Positions 12,319 to 23,030 of a stretch of DNA of 64,000 bases are shown here, piece by piece; position 1 is the first letter of the stretch; each line of letters begins with the position of its first letter. The DNA is from Rhynchospora pubera (lineage: Eukaryota > Streptophyta > Magnoliopsida > Poales > Cyperaceae). Where the stretch lies: NCBI GenBank assembly GCA_028095005.1, contig CM051460.1, positions 187,844,742 to 187,908,741 of the forward strand, in the 5' to 3' direction. A program made the position numbers and the translations under genes. The notes below the pieces were generated by a model that saw only the letters and a list, made by a program, of their open reading frames with translations, did no database searches and had not been told where the DNA came from.

Positions 12319-13375
12319 GACAGTGTTGGGTTGGGTTCTGAGAATTTATATCGACTCGGTTTAGTTCGAGTCGTAAGTTTGGGCTCGGTCTATTTGGTTT
12401 GGAGTGGCGTTTGAATTTAGATTTCAATAGGTTTGTTGAGAACTAGCAAATGCGATTATCTAATGTGTCGATAAAATTTTAATAAATTAAAAATTTATTA
12501 AAATAAAATATGATAATAATTCTCTAAAATGATTTCACAAAGAATCTATTTTGCAAAGTGAATTGTCCTTTTCTTTGTATTTTTTCGATTTTATCTTCTT
12601 CGTATTTTTTTTCATTAGTATTTTTTTCATGCTAACCTCCAGTATTTTTTTAGTCTGAGTAAAGGGTTCAATCTTTTCATTTTAAATTCAAATCTACGCT
12701 CTTGATCAAATTTGGTTATAATAATCAATGAACTATATTATTTGTGATAAAAAAATTAAATAAATTTTTGAACTCGAAGTTAAATAAAACTTAGGTCTAG
12801 ATTAGATTGACCTTTGAATTGGTATTTCTATAATTAGTAAGAGTCATGTGGGCAGAGACTGGGTAATTTGCTACTGAGTATAAGATTTCGGAAAAATAAA
12901 AAATAATACTACAAATTCAGAAATGTTGCTAAAATAATTGGAATTATATTAATAGATTCGCAATATTGTTCTTTGAAAAAATGGTACTGATATCGTTCTT
13001 TGGATAAAATATATTGATAAAATATTCAAAGTACGTAAATGGTCAAATAACGATATCAGAGTCGTTTTTTCAAATAAAGATATTGCGAACTTATTTATAT
13101 AATTTTGACTATTTTAGAACTATTTCCAAAATTTAAAATATTTTAGCATTATTTTAAATTTTTTTCGGGTATAAGATCACTGGTCAGTGTTCAGTGGTCA
13201 GTGCATTTCAGTGGACAGTGGGTCAGTGGCGTTAATTGGAGTTGTTTATTGGGCTTAAGACCTTGATCAAGCTCATTATTGCGAGCTGCCGGTGGCCCGG
13301 TCCTTCTCTCTTTGTCGGATTAACTATTGCGTTCTGTCGTTCTCTATCCTCGACAATCAAGGAAAATTGATTACA
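12319..13375. other. Upstream region and intergenic DNA
   Basis: Bases 12319-12430 are probably the leader and promoter of the minus-strand PRC-barrel gene. Beyond that the DNA is AT-rich and has no exon I can support. Near 13185-13235 a short array of CAGTGG/CAGTG words (GGTCAGTGTTCAGTGGTCAG and similar) forms a small minisatellite. Confidence 0.5.
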
Positions 13376-13379
13376 GCCC

Positions 13380-13632
13380 ATCTGCAGTTTTGTCATCCCT
13401 GTCATCGCTAAATATAAAGTGAACATATACAATAAATAAAGTAAATATATAGACGATCTAAGTGAACACATACAAATAAATAACTTCAATGAAAATAAGT
13501 TGAATATGCATGTAAATTTCTAAATAAGTGATGACAACACTTATTTGTTTGTAAGTGTTCACTTAGATCGTCTATATGTTCACCTTATTTATTGTATATG
13601 TTCACTTTGTATTTAGCGATGGCTGGGATGAT
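13380..13632. repeat. Inverted repeat (fold-back) of ~90-bp arms
   Basis: The left arm (about 13390-13480) contains CATCGCTAAATATAAAGTGA, ACATATACAATAAATAAAG and AGACGATCTAAGTGAACAC. The right arm (about 13535-13625) carries the reverse complement with only a few mismatches, separated by a ~60-bp spacer. A transcript could fold into a long hairpin. It is probably a MITE-like fold-back element; no target duplication could be fixed. Confidence 0.7.
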
Positions 13633-13748
13633 ATATTTGCCGATGGCACTTATAATTCCTGACAATCAAGTAATTTGCGCTACGTTATTTGTTTTGATAA
13701 TATGTTTTTTAATGTTACTTCAATATAAAATTATCACAAATTCACAAT

Positions 13749-13901
13749 GGCTCCGTTTGGATGGTGTGGGAATAAGAGAAATAAGTGAAGAAGTGGAGTA
13801 TTGGGAAGTGTGTAACTTTGTGAATAATTTGTATTGCTTGTAATAAATTTATTTTCTTATTCTCTTATTTTCTTATTCCCATACCTCATCCAAACGGAGC
13901 C
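13749..13901. mobile_element. MITE, GGCTCCGTTTGGAT family, copy 2
   Basis: Terminal inverted repeats GGCTCCGTTTGGAT and ATCCAAACGGAGCC, length about 153 bp, with the family core AAGTGTGTAACTTTGTGAA and TTGTATTGCTTGTAATAAAT inside. It is flanked by AAT on both sides, consistent with a 3-bp target duplication. Non-coding. Confidence 0.85.
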
Positions 13902-14328
13902 AATAGAAATAGGTAGATCTGATTGTTTGTAGTTTTGTACAGGTGATTGCAATTAACATACTAGTTTTTCAAAAAAAAAAAATACTCGTATTTTTTTGTC
14001 ATATATCTGGGCATCTGGCAATCTGGTCTAGACATTTTGTTCTTCTTTTGTTTTATTATAACTTCTGCGCAAGCCCAAAAAACGGTGGCCCCTTGACGGT
14101 TCCTACTCGGTATTTGTTAAGCTACCAATGCCATACGATACAATAGAATCATGAAACTTTCAATTTAGTATCCTCTTTGATCAAATGATCAATTGATAAT
14201 TTGCTATGATTGCTATATATTATAAAGTATAGCGCTTTTGCTTTAATTAATTGAGGAATGAATATGAGGTGTGTTTGATTGCATTAAGAATAGAAATCAG
14301 AGAAGAGGAAATACTGATCATAAGCTCC

Positions 14329-14633
14329 GTTTGGATAAGATGTGGGAAGAAGGAAAGAAGGGAAGAAGTGGGAAGAAGTATTGAGAAGTGTGTAACTTTG
14401 GCTCCGTTTGGATAGGTGTGGGAAGAAGGGAAGAAGTGGGAAGAAATATTGGGAAGTGTGTAACTTTGTGAAGAATTTGGATTGTTTATAATTTTTTTTC
14501 TTCCCTTCTTCCTTCTTCCTACTTCTTCTCAACACATCCAAACGGAAGCTTTATGAAAAGTTTAGATTGTTTATAATAAATTTATTTTCTTATTCCTTAT
14601 TCTCTTCTTCCCAAATGAAATCCAAACGGAGCC
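14329..14633. mobile_element. MITE with a second copy of the same family inserted in it
   Basis: The outer element starts with AGCTCCGTTTGGAT near 14329 and ends with ATCCAAACGGAGCC at 14633. It is interrupted inside its conserved AAGTGTGTAACTTT motif by a complete second copy, about 14400-14551, which ends with the variant ATCCAAACGGAAGC. After the inner copy the outer sequence resumes with GAAAAGTTTAGATTGTTTAT, and a TTT triplet occurs on both sides of the inner copy. The inner copy is therefore a later insertion and marks at least two rounds of activity of the family at this locus. Confidence 0.75.
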
Positions 14634-14679
14634 ATAGGTACAATCAAATAAAGGATAACACATGGAAATAAGTCATATA

Positions 14680-14833
14680 GGCTCCGTTTGGATTGGTTAG
14701 GAAGAAGGAATATGAGAAGAAAGAAGAAAAAAATTATTATAAACAATTCAAACTCTTCACAAATTTACACACTTTCCAATACTTCTTCCCACTTCTTCCC
14801 TTCTTCCCTTCTTCCCACACCTATCCAAACGGA

Positions 14834-14836
<3 letters not shown>
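14680..14836. mobile_element. MITE, GGCTCCGTTTGGAT family, inverted orientation
   Basis: Full-length copy of about 157 bp with perfect terminal GGCTCCGTTTGGAT and ATCCAAACGGAGCC. Relative to copies 1 and 2 its asymmetric core lies in the other orientation (CACAAATTTACACACTTTCC). It is flanked by ATA on both sides. On the right it abuts an (AT)n microsatellite at about 14837-14866. Confidence 0.85.
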
Positions 14837-14869
<33 letters not shown>

Positions 14870-15004
14870 ATAGAGATGTAGTATAAAGAATGGTCTTCTT
14901 ATTTGCCCCCCCCCCCCTCTTTTCTGTTCTTGTTGCAACAAAATACATCACATGATAATGGAGATGATCGAAAATGACGCCAGATTTTTTTTTTTTTTTT
15001 TTGG

Positions 15005-15262
15005 GTCTGCATGTCACAGTTTTCATGTTATACAAGAGTCATATTTAATTTTTATTTTGCTTCGTATATGTAAATACTTTACTATGTGTAATTGTGTATA
15101 TATATACAAGGCGTTCGATATAAAAAACTGTTTATAAGAGTCATGTATATATAATATATACAAGTCATGTTTAATTTTTATTTTACATGTCGCAGTTTTC
15201 TTGTTATACAAGAGTCATGCTCAAATTTTTATTTTGTACAAGGCGTTCGATACAAAAATAAT
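15005..15262. repeat. Tandem duplication of ~170 bp
   Basis: Two diverged copies of a unit containing CATGTCACAGTTTTC / CATGTCGCAGTTTTC, then TTATACAAGAGTCAT, a TTTTTATTTTG tract and ACAAGGCGTTCGATA. The second copy begins near 15185. Non-coding, preceded by a T-run at about 14985. Confidence 0.6.
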
Positions 15263-15358
15263 AATAATAATTCAATAAAATATTTGTAATTAAAAAGAAC
15301 ACGCAACTGTGGTATGCATAAATCTTTCATCTTATCTTAATTTACTAAAAACTTTAAC

Positions 15359-15516
15359 CGGCGTTTGGATCGCTTAGAAATAGGAGGAATTTCTTATTCC
15401 TAGACATAAAGTATTGAAAAGTGTATAATTTTGTGAAGAGTTTGGATTGTTTATAATAAATTTATGTTTAAGAATAGAAAATTTCTCAAATTCCTACTTG
15501 ATCCAAACGGCCCCTA
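15359..15516. mobile_element. Diverged MITE of the CGTTTGGAT group
   Basis: Ends GGCGTTTGGATCGCTTAGAA and TTGATCCAAACGGCCCC around a body with GAGTTTGGATTGTTTATAAT and AGTGTATAATTTTGTGAAG, the core shared by the other MITEs here. The termini differ (GGCG.. rather than GGCTCCG..), so this is a sister subfamily together with those at 16718-16868 and 43663-43830. Confidence 0.65.
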
Positions 15517-15629
15517 AAATATTTTTAAAATTGTATATACAAGGAAGTTTAAATGCTTTTGTATATAGTAGGTAGAGATTGGAATCTCTAAACTTTTTGA
15601 TAGTAGCATGACCAGAATTGCTTAGGACA

Positions 15630-16312
15630 ATCTCTAACATTCTATCATTCTATCATCCCCGCCTTATCCAGCGTACGCTGCAATTAACTCATCCCAGCGT
15701 ACGCTGCAACTAACCCCTCCCCCTCCCTCCCTCCCGCATACGCTGTCCCCTCCCCCCTCCCATGTACGATGTCCCCTCCACTCCTCCTTCTCCCACACAC
15801 TTCATAACTGTTGAAATTAACATATTTAAATGTTGAAGGTAATATTGTAACTGTTGAAGTTAATATATATATAACTGTTACAGTTATATATATTAACTTC
15901 AACATATACGATATTAATTTCAACAATTATATATATTAACTTCAACAATTACGATATTACTTTCAACATTTAAATATGTTAACTTCAGCAATTACGACAT
16001 TAGCTTCAACATTTATGAATTTTAATTTCTACTGTTATGAAGTGTGTGAGAGAGGGAGGAGGAGGGGGAGGGGTGGGGGGAGAGTGTACGCAGGAGGGGT
16101 CGGGGGAGAGCATACGTAGGAGGGGTGTGGGGGAAAGCATACGCGGCTGGGAGGGAAACAGAGCAAAGAGCGACAGACAGAGGGAAATAGAGCTACGTAC
16201 GCTCGATTTCTAGAAATAGGAAGCGCGTGATCAGAGAAATAGTGGGATGATTTTCAAAAATAGAAAACGCGTCACCGGAGATGATGGATATTGGAAATGA
16301 TACTTATCAGGC
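15630..16312. mobile_element. Element with TCATCC ends and TTAACTTCAACA tandem core
   Basis: The left side reads ATCATTCTATCATCCCCGCC followed by GCGTACGCTG words. The right side has CATACG/TACGCTCG words, GAAAACGCGTCACCGG and GATGATGGATATTGG, inverse to the left end. In the middle (15820-16020) units such as TTAATTTCAACAATTA and TTAACTTCAACA recur on both strands, giving a partly palindromic AT-rich core. Same design as the elements at 8.3-9.0 and 17.5-18.1 kb. Non-coding. Confidence 0.5.
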
Positions 16313-16504
16313 CTGGTAGCATGACTGCATGAAATGACCGTCGATATTTTCAAATAACCTTCAGCATACATTGATTTGTTTGCTTCTGAAAACTGAAGTA
16401 TAAGCTAATGGTCCTTCATTTTGATATTTTCCTTTTTTGGTTTACTAATATTATGACCTTTTTGTACTTACTGTCTGCGTTTAATTTTTTTTAATGTTTT
16501 TTTT

Positions 16505-16650
16505 TTCAAGATAAGATGGGTCAAACTTTTCATACTCTTAACTTATTTCGAAATTAAATATGATAAAAAACTTCCAGCTGAATTTCAAACTCGCGATCTT
16601 TACTGAAAGTGCGTTGCAATTAGACCAAAATCTGATTTTCTTTTTTATAT
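16505..16650 (-). mobile_element. SINE-like tRNA-derived repeat (minus strand)
   Basis: Read on the minus strand the sequence begins TTTGGTCTAATTGCAACGCA (A-box-like), then CGCGAGTTTGAAATTC (B-box-like), then ATTTAATTTCGAAATAAGTT and ends in a poly-T/A-rich tail. The order matches the repeats at 27.78 and 44.59 kb, which have the same ATTTAATT..AAATAAGTTGG body. Probably a short interspersed element moved by a LINE. Confidence 0.5.
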
Positions 16651-16715
16651 TATTTAACATTTTTTTTCTGCGTCAACTATGTGAGACTTGTCCTTGACCC
16701 TCACACCTTTTATAG

Positions 16716-16870
16716 GGGCTGTTTGGATGCTCTAGAAATTTGTAGAATTTCTTATTCCTATGCATAAATTTATTATAAACAACTCAAATTTTTCACAAAG
16801 TTACACACTTCTCAATAAATTTATGTCTTCCAAATTTATCAAATTTCTAAGCGATCCAAATTCCCCAAAA
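16716..16870. mobile_element. Diverged MITE of the CGTTTGGAT group
   Basis: Ends GGGGCTGTTTGGATGCTCTA and AAGCGATCCAAATTCCCC. The interior carries AAATTTATTATAAACAACTC and CACAAAGTTACACACTTCTC, the family core in inverse orientation. Related to the copy at 15359-15516. Confidence 0.6.
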
Positions 16871-17529
16871 GTTCTCTAAGTGGGCTCTTTAAGTTTTTAT
16901 AACCACTGTTTCCGTTGTCGAATATTAATTGTGACCTTTTGCATGTGACTTGGATCACTCTTTCCTCGAAAAGACAAAAAAAAAAAAAAAAAAAAAGCTA
17001 ACTTAATCATGCTACCGTAGACTCTAGTAATTGTGAAAATAAAAGGGGATTTTTTTTCTCCCTTCTGATGGTAGGATTAGAGAACCTTTCTTATGCTATA
17101 GTAATTGCTTCGGGTTATCGGATAATGCAACTTCCAACAAGGAAACTGTTATTTCTTTTCTTGATGTTGGTCGGCGGAACAACTTAAACAAGGGACCTCA
17201 AATCTATTCTTCTTTTTTTTTTTTTTAAGAAAAGCTTCAATAATATTTTCTAGTTTCTAGAAAACAAAGGAATTTTTGTCTAGAAGATATTTTGTCATTT
17301 CCTTCAATTTTTTTGCCTTTCTTTTGTTTTACTTTTTTTTAGAAGCTTCATATATATATATAACTATAGGAAGTAGAAAATTTCTTTTTTCTGTTTTGTG
17401 AAAGAAACAAGAAACTTAGGGAAGCAGTCCAACGATTGCTGGGAATTGAATGACATCGAACCCTATAAAATAACCACACGACAGGTTATAAAAGCAAGCA
17501 AAAATAAATGACAAAAAGGAAATCCAGCT

Positions 17530-18085
17530 GATAACCATCCTATCATCTCTAACATCCTCAAAACACGTTTTTCATTTTTAGAAAACGCGTATCCATCATC
17601 CCCTGGAATCATCCTCTCTTTCCCTCTTTATTTCGCTAATTTTCCCTCATCTTCCGATTCGCTACTGTCCAGAACTCATCTCTCTCCCTCCTCTGTTATA
17701 TATGTAATGATTTATAACTAGAACAGTTATATATTTAATCAGAACACTTATATATATAACCAGAATAGTTATATATTTAACCAGTGTTATATATTTTACC
17801 AGAACAGTTATATATTTAACCAGAACAGTTATATATTTAACCAGAACCGTTATATATTTAAATAGAACAATTGTCATTCCTTTGTGTTGCTCCATCCCTC
17901 CCTCCGCTCCGTGTCGCTCGTCCCTCCCTCCTATCTGTTTCGCTCATCCCTCCTCCTTCATCCCCTTATCCAAAAAAAGAATTTCGCTCATCCTTCCTCT
18001 CATTCCCTCATCCGAAAAAGAAAAACGCGTTAATAACTGCCAGGGGATGATGGGGATGATAGAAAAGGGAAGATGACGGAAAGTA
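17530..18085. mobile_element. Element with TCATCC ends and TATATTTAACCAGAACAGT minisatellite
   Basis: The left edge has CATCCTATCATCTCTAACAT followed by TTTTTAGAAAACGCGT. The right edge has AAAAACGCGTTAATAACTG and GGGGATGATGGGGATGATAG, approximately the inverse complement. The core (about 17697-17870) is a tandem array of a ~20-bp unit, TATATATTTAACCAGAACAG, with eight or so copies. Non-coding. It shares its plan with the elements at 8.3 and 15.6 kb. Confidence 0.5.
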
Positions 18086-18240
18086 ATTTCGAAATCAAAT
18101 AGATAATAGGAGGCTGAAGGAAAAAAATTAATAGGTCTCACGTGAGGGTACATTTAAATTTAAATTAGATTAGAAAAATTACCACACTAGCTCAAAATTT
18201 TTCAAAGAATCATTAATTTAATTTTTTATAAAATAAGGGG

Positions 18241-18620
18241 GTTGCTAGTGTCAAACATATAGGACACGTACACTTGTCCAACGCGATGAAATTTTAAATT
18301 TTAAAATTGAAATGGCCGATCCAAATCGCATAAATTGTTTTGTGTTATAAAATCTTCATGGAGACCAAATTTTATATTTTTTCAAATTTTTTTACTATTT
18401 TTTTGGAATTTTTCAATATGCTCAATCTAAAAAGTTCTGAACCCTTCAATTTTGAAAATTCGAAAAAAATAGTTAGAAAATATGAAAAAATATAAAATTT
18501 GATTATCAAAGATATTTTAATATAAAGATCATATTGAGCGGTTTGAATCGACCGTTTGAAATTTTAATGTGCTACGTTTGGATCGTGTTTGACGTCCTAT
18601 ATGTTTGATTCTAGCATTAC
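18241..18620. mobile_element. Fold-back element with GCTAG..TCAAACATATAGGAC ends
   Basis: About 380 bp. The left end GCTAGTGTCAAACATATAGG is matched at the right end by the reverse complement of TCCTATATGTTTGATTCTAG. Complementarity continues inward (a GTCCAACGCGATGAAATTTT arm against AAATTTTAATGTGCTACG). The interior is very AT-rich and partly palindromic. A non-autonomous DNA element; superfamily not determined. Confidence 0.6.
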
Positions 18621-19426
18621 TCATAAAATAAATGGAATATTGAGTTAACGACTATTTCGAATCGTCACATTTCAATCAAATATAAAATAAAAATAGCTCA
18701 TAATTGTTATTTTTTTAGTCTAACTAGCAGCATTGCCCGCTCAATGTGCGGGCAATTCTTTATCGATATATTGCAAAAAGATAAAAATTTTTAGTATGTA
18801 TTTTTTATGTGAATTTTTGTTGTTCTTAAAAAATTACGCTACACGTGATCTAATAAGGACTTTCATTACATAATTTTCGTGAGCTACCCTCAGACCTATC
18901 AGTAATCAATAAAAAAAAAGGACAAAATCTAGGGCACCCTTTTAGCAGTATTAATAAAATCAATCTCCATAAGCACTTTCCAATAATAATATATTCTCAG
19001 ATACAAAATAAAATGACACAAATCGCTATTGTTGGAAAAGATTTAGAAAAATTCTTTTAGGCTATTTGTTGACACAATTGGTGCTTATTGGGTTATCCTT
19101 TTTCTTTTCTTTTCTCTGAACATTGAATATGTGCTTTATGATGCGAATCACACACGATTGAAACTATGGTAATTTATCTCCAGAGTTGTCATGCTTGAAC
19201 ATTTATTTATTTATTTATTTTGCTTAATTGGAAAAGGAATGAACTGCTGCTAGTGAAAGGAAAGTTATTAACAATTAACAATATATCAATGATATCAATA
19301 GTCGCCATATATATATGAAACAATACATATTCTCAAGAAAATAAAAAAAGGAAGAACAAGATGTGCATATCATTGCGAAATTTGATCCATGTAGGGTGAC
19401 CTCTGTATAATATAAATAGTACTCAC

Positions 19427-20345
19427 ATCATGACCAACTCTCTCCCTAATGACAGCTGAAACAGCAGGTGTAGAAAGCAGCCCATTTTGTGCAACCCAGA
19501 CACGCCTTACATGATTACCAGCAACCATTTTTATAATAATAATATGTTAATAACAGAATACATACAAAATTCAATTTGAGCAAATGCAATTTTTCAGTAA
19601 CAGAAATGTAGTAATTGGAGAAAATTTGAAGGGTATATGACTGATTTTTCCTATACATCCCTATACATAAATGTGATAACAAAAGCCAACCTGAATAGCT
19701 TCCTTTGAGAAATAAAGACCATCACCAGACACGACAAGGGTAGCGCCTACATTTGGATGAGAACATTTTGGTAAATGGTAATTAATAAATAGGGAAAAAA
19801 GAATACCCCTGTTGAATATATATTTCTGTCAAGCTTTAGTTCATACCATGGACTCTGTCAACTGAAAGTGCATAAAAGGTGGCTTGGACAAAGTTGTGGA
19901 GATAATTAGGCTGCTGGAATACAGTGACCTGAAAGATGTTTTGAAAATTTGCAGTTCAATACTTAGCCTAAAATGATCAAGTTCAAAAAGATTGTATATC
20001 ACCCGATCATTCTCTCGATTTCTCTTGACCATAGACCCAAACCCAAACGGCACAATGTAGATCACAACAATGGTTTTAACTTTTAAGTGAATCATAATCA
20101 AGCTCGTCTAAAACAAATCCAAATTAGACCAAACCACATAGATCCCAGAAAAGAAGAAAGAAATGAGAAACAAATCAATTACCTGCTGAGAAGAAGAAAA
20201 CAAAGGTGACAGGGACGATGAGAGCAGGCGAGAAGCCCTCCGCGGAGATGGAGTACCCCACGACTGGGCTTTAGTTCGTTTCGTCCCTCTCTCTCTCTCT
20301 CTCTCTGGCTTCGGATGTGTAAGTAGCGAGGTTGCGACAGTGAGT
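19427..20345 (-). pseudogene. Captured phosphoglucomutase gene fragment
   Basis: Three consecutive exons of a phosphoglucomutase lie on the minus strand: 19928-19847 (VTVFQQPNYLHNFVQATFYA...), 19746-19691 (GATLVVSGDGLYFSKEAIQ) and about 19541-19427 (IIIKMVAGNHVRRVWVAQNG, then LLSTPAVSAVIRERVG). The first two join in frame across a phase-1 GT-AG intron. The third lacks a clear AG acceptor. The family goes on with the catalytic serine loop (TASHNPGG), which is absent, so the product could not interconvert glucose-1-phosphate and glucose-6-phosphate. A Ser-rich segment ending at a GT donor at 20183 may be the captured first exon. The fragment sits inside Helitron 1. Confidence 0.85.
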
Positions 20346-21299
20346 CAAACCATGGTGTGTGATTAAGGTATATGAAGAGGGTTGTGCACTTAGATCGGAT
20401 CTCAATTAGAAGCGGCAGCCAATGGTGTTGATTATTGTATATGGTGAAGAGGGTTGTGCACTCGGATCGAATCTCAATTTGAGGCGGCGGCTAATCTTGT
20501 TGATTAGGGTATACGGAGAAGAGGGTTGTGCTTGTGCAGCGATATTAGAAAGGATGGGTCGCTGCAAAATAAGAAACAGAACATAAGAGAAAAAAAGCGA
20601 ACCAAAACCCTAGTTTCAATCTTCCTTTTCTGGCCTAGATGGCGTAGGGAGGAGGGAGCAGCGGGGAAATGGTTATGCGATGATACATTTTCAAATTGAG
20701 ATAAAAAAATATGATTGATTTTTATTTGACCGTTTTTTTGTAGTAAATATATATAGAGAGAAAAGATTAATTTAGTAATCGTGGTTTATAAAAATAAATA
20801 GTCTTCTTACAAAGATTTTCAATATCAGACAAATTAAAAGAAATTATGACCCAAAGGACGGCCTTACCAGTTAGTCAGAAGCATCAGAAGATAAAGTGAA
20901 GTTATGATCCGTGTGATAATCCTTGTACAACTGATCTACTCTAGAAAAAAAAGAGAGAAGCAAACACGAAATAAGAAAAAAAAATATGTTAATTCCCTCG
21001 ATATAATACAGTAAAATGTTATTAAAGTCGAGGAATCATTGGGCGAACCACATAATTTATCAAACAATAAATTGGAAAAGGAGAGCATTATTATGTATTA
21101 AAATCAACGAATTAAATTAGAAAGCCACGGAATTTATCAATCAAGATATAGAGGGATATGAAGAGGTTATACCTGAATCTACTGGAAATCTCTAATGATA
21201 ATGTCACACCAACCTTCTCTTTCACTTTCTCAATTTCTATTCATTTCTCTCTAATTTCTCCAAGGTCCCAATTCCCTGTAATCAACCCAATTTTAAGCA

Positions 21300-22285
21300 T
21301 GTCTTGTAGCTTTTCAGAATTGTTGGACTCACCATCTTATCGGAAGCCATGGAGCCATTGCCAATTGTCGGACTCGTCATCCTTGATTCCATTGGTTACG
21401 TCTGAAATGTCGTTCTCTTTGTTCAACTCCTTTGCCACCTCTACAGAAATAAAAACAAATCAACAAAATGCAAATAAGCAGATGGCTTATTAGATCTAAG
21501 TTCGCTTAGAGATCAAAGCATAGCAAAAGCAAAACAGATCGATCAGTACCTCTGAGAAGAGGGAGGTTTCCAGAAAAAGCTGCTTCGAGGAATTCAGGTA
21601 CGTACTTTAGTTTTCATAAAAAAAAGGATTTGGGATAAAATATTTCATACTACAACATGGTTATAGCATCATCTATACCTAGGTGGTCAACAAATTACTC
21701 AAAGTACAGTAGGCAAGGGTACCAAAATGGGTTTGTCTTTTTATCTTCCTTCTCAAACAGTAGGATTTTGTTAACTGGCAATGATGAAAATATTAATTAA
21801 ATTTGTTTCTTTCTTACAAGGGACAATACTTCACATTAGATACAATTTGAACTTGATAATTATCTTAATATATTTTAACTTATGAAGGAAAACAGGTCAA
21901 GAAAAAATCAGACATGATTTTTCTATTTTCATAGGTCCTTTCTTGTCTGGCCCTACATTGCAAAATATAGCTTGAACCAAGAAACAGTAAGAATCAGGTA
22001 GAGTGATTGAATAATAACCAACTTCGTGCAAGACTTCATATTGGGCCTTGTTTAGAAATACAGCAAAATAAATGTTAAAGGATTGAATCTTTTACCTTTT
22101 TAGCAGTTTTTCGTCTACATTTGGTGCCACTTTGCCGCTGGTTCCAGCATCAGTCTTCCTTTTCTTCCTCCTGTCAGGCTTCACGCTGGGTCCAGCATCA
22201 GTCATCTTCGTTTTCTTCTTCTTCTCGTCTGATCAAAAGAGAGAAGTTGATCGGCGTCGCAGTTTTACTTGATGAAGCCATCGTA
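21300..22285 (-). pseudogene. Captured gene fragment, possibly ankyrin-repeat N-terminus
   Basis: On the minus strand an exon of about 21602-21551 encodes YVPEFLEAAFSGNLPLLR. It joins in frame, across a phase-1 GT-AG intron, to an exon starting near 21442 that encodes EVAKELNKENDISDVTNGIK, before a stop. The FLEAA..GNL..LL pattern resembles the first helix pair of plant ankyrin-repeat proteins. Upstream, near 22230-22096, an open segment is rich in Lys/Arg (KPDRRKKRKTDAGTSGK) and ends at a GT donor, but its phase does not join cleanly to the next exon. The ankyrin call is tentative. The fragment is inside Helitron 1 and in the same orientation. Confidence 0.4.
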
Positions 22286-22804
22286 AGCTCAAGTGGGAGA
22301 TCGTAGTAACCCTAGAGGAAATTACTTCCATCTTTGGCGGCGATGAGGGGATGTATGGAGGAGAAAAGGGGAGGGAAAGAATGGCATCAAACTGTATTTC
22401 TTTGGTTTTCCTTTTCTGAGGAATTGGCAGAGGAGGCGGAGAAGCGGAAGTGAGTAGAGTTTGATCGAAGTGTGAGAGAGGCGGAGGAAAGAGGCGGCGG
22501 CAGCTAGAGAAGAAAGAAGATTTGTGTTTTGTCTAACGTGTGAGTAGGGTTTAATCAAAATTTCTTTCAGCTAGAGAAGGAAAGAAGAGGCGGAGGAAAG
22601 GAGCGGCGCCAGCTTCAATAGCCCAGAGCGGAAAATATCGCCTTCTCGTTTTGTCTAACTTGGCAAGAGATCTCACCAGATCGGAGAATTTAATGAGAGA
22701 TATTGCTAGACGATGAAGACCTAGAGCGGAGGCAGATGGGTAATGGGTGAAAAGTGGTAAAAAAAAGGGTCCTTTTCTTTAGGGAGCAGCGAAAAATACA
22801 AGTG

Positions 22805-22884
22805 TAATGCAAAAACGGGACTCGAACTCACGAGGTATAGCTACGCAAAATTTAGCGCTACCATCTGGCGACTTGACTTATTTG
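22805..22884 (-). repeat. tRNA-like sequence near Helitron 1 5' end
   Basis: On the minus strand, CCAGATGGTAGCGCTAA (A-box-like) is followed about 30 bases later by GTGAGTTCGAGTCCCG, a good B box. The acceptor stem does not close into a full cloverleaf, so this is a tRNA-derived relic or SINE head rather than a working tRNA gene. It lies within the first 230 bases of Helitron 1. Confidence 0.45.
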
Positions 22885-23030
22885 TGTGAAGGGTCGACTT
22901 CTTTGTAGAAATAGCAATCTGAACCGTATATCATATTGATCAATGGTTTATAATGTGCTAACAAAATTGTTTGGACCCCCTTGTGTGAAAAACCCTGACC
23001 TTGCTAAGGGTGCTTTATAAGTAGTAGAGA

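Larger units (their letters stand above)
18724..23030 (-). mobile_element. Non-autonomous Helitron 1 (4.3 kb, minus strand)
   Basis: On the minus strand the element starts at 23030 with TCTCTACTACTTATAAAGCA, preceded by A, and ends at 18724 with CTAG followed by T, the A/T insertion site typical of Helitrons. Five bases before the terminal CTAG is an 8-bp hairpin (TTGCCCGC, 7-base loop, GCGGGCAA at 18733-18755). There is no terminal inverted repeat and no target duplication, as expected for rolling-circle elements. No Rep or helicase coding sequence is present, so it is non-autonomous. Inside, in the element's own orientation, are ankyrin-like exons (22.3-21.3 kb) and phosphoglucomutase exons (20.3-19.4 kb), retained with introns. 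Confidence 0.85.

Noticed and set aside
17697..17870. Regular ~20-bp repeats that could look like a CRISPR array
   Set aside because: The repeats are head-to-tail with no unique spacers, AT-rich, and in a plant nuclear context. It is a minisatellite.
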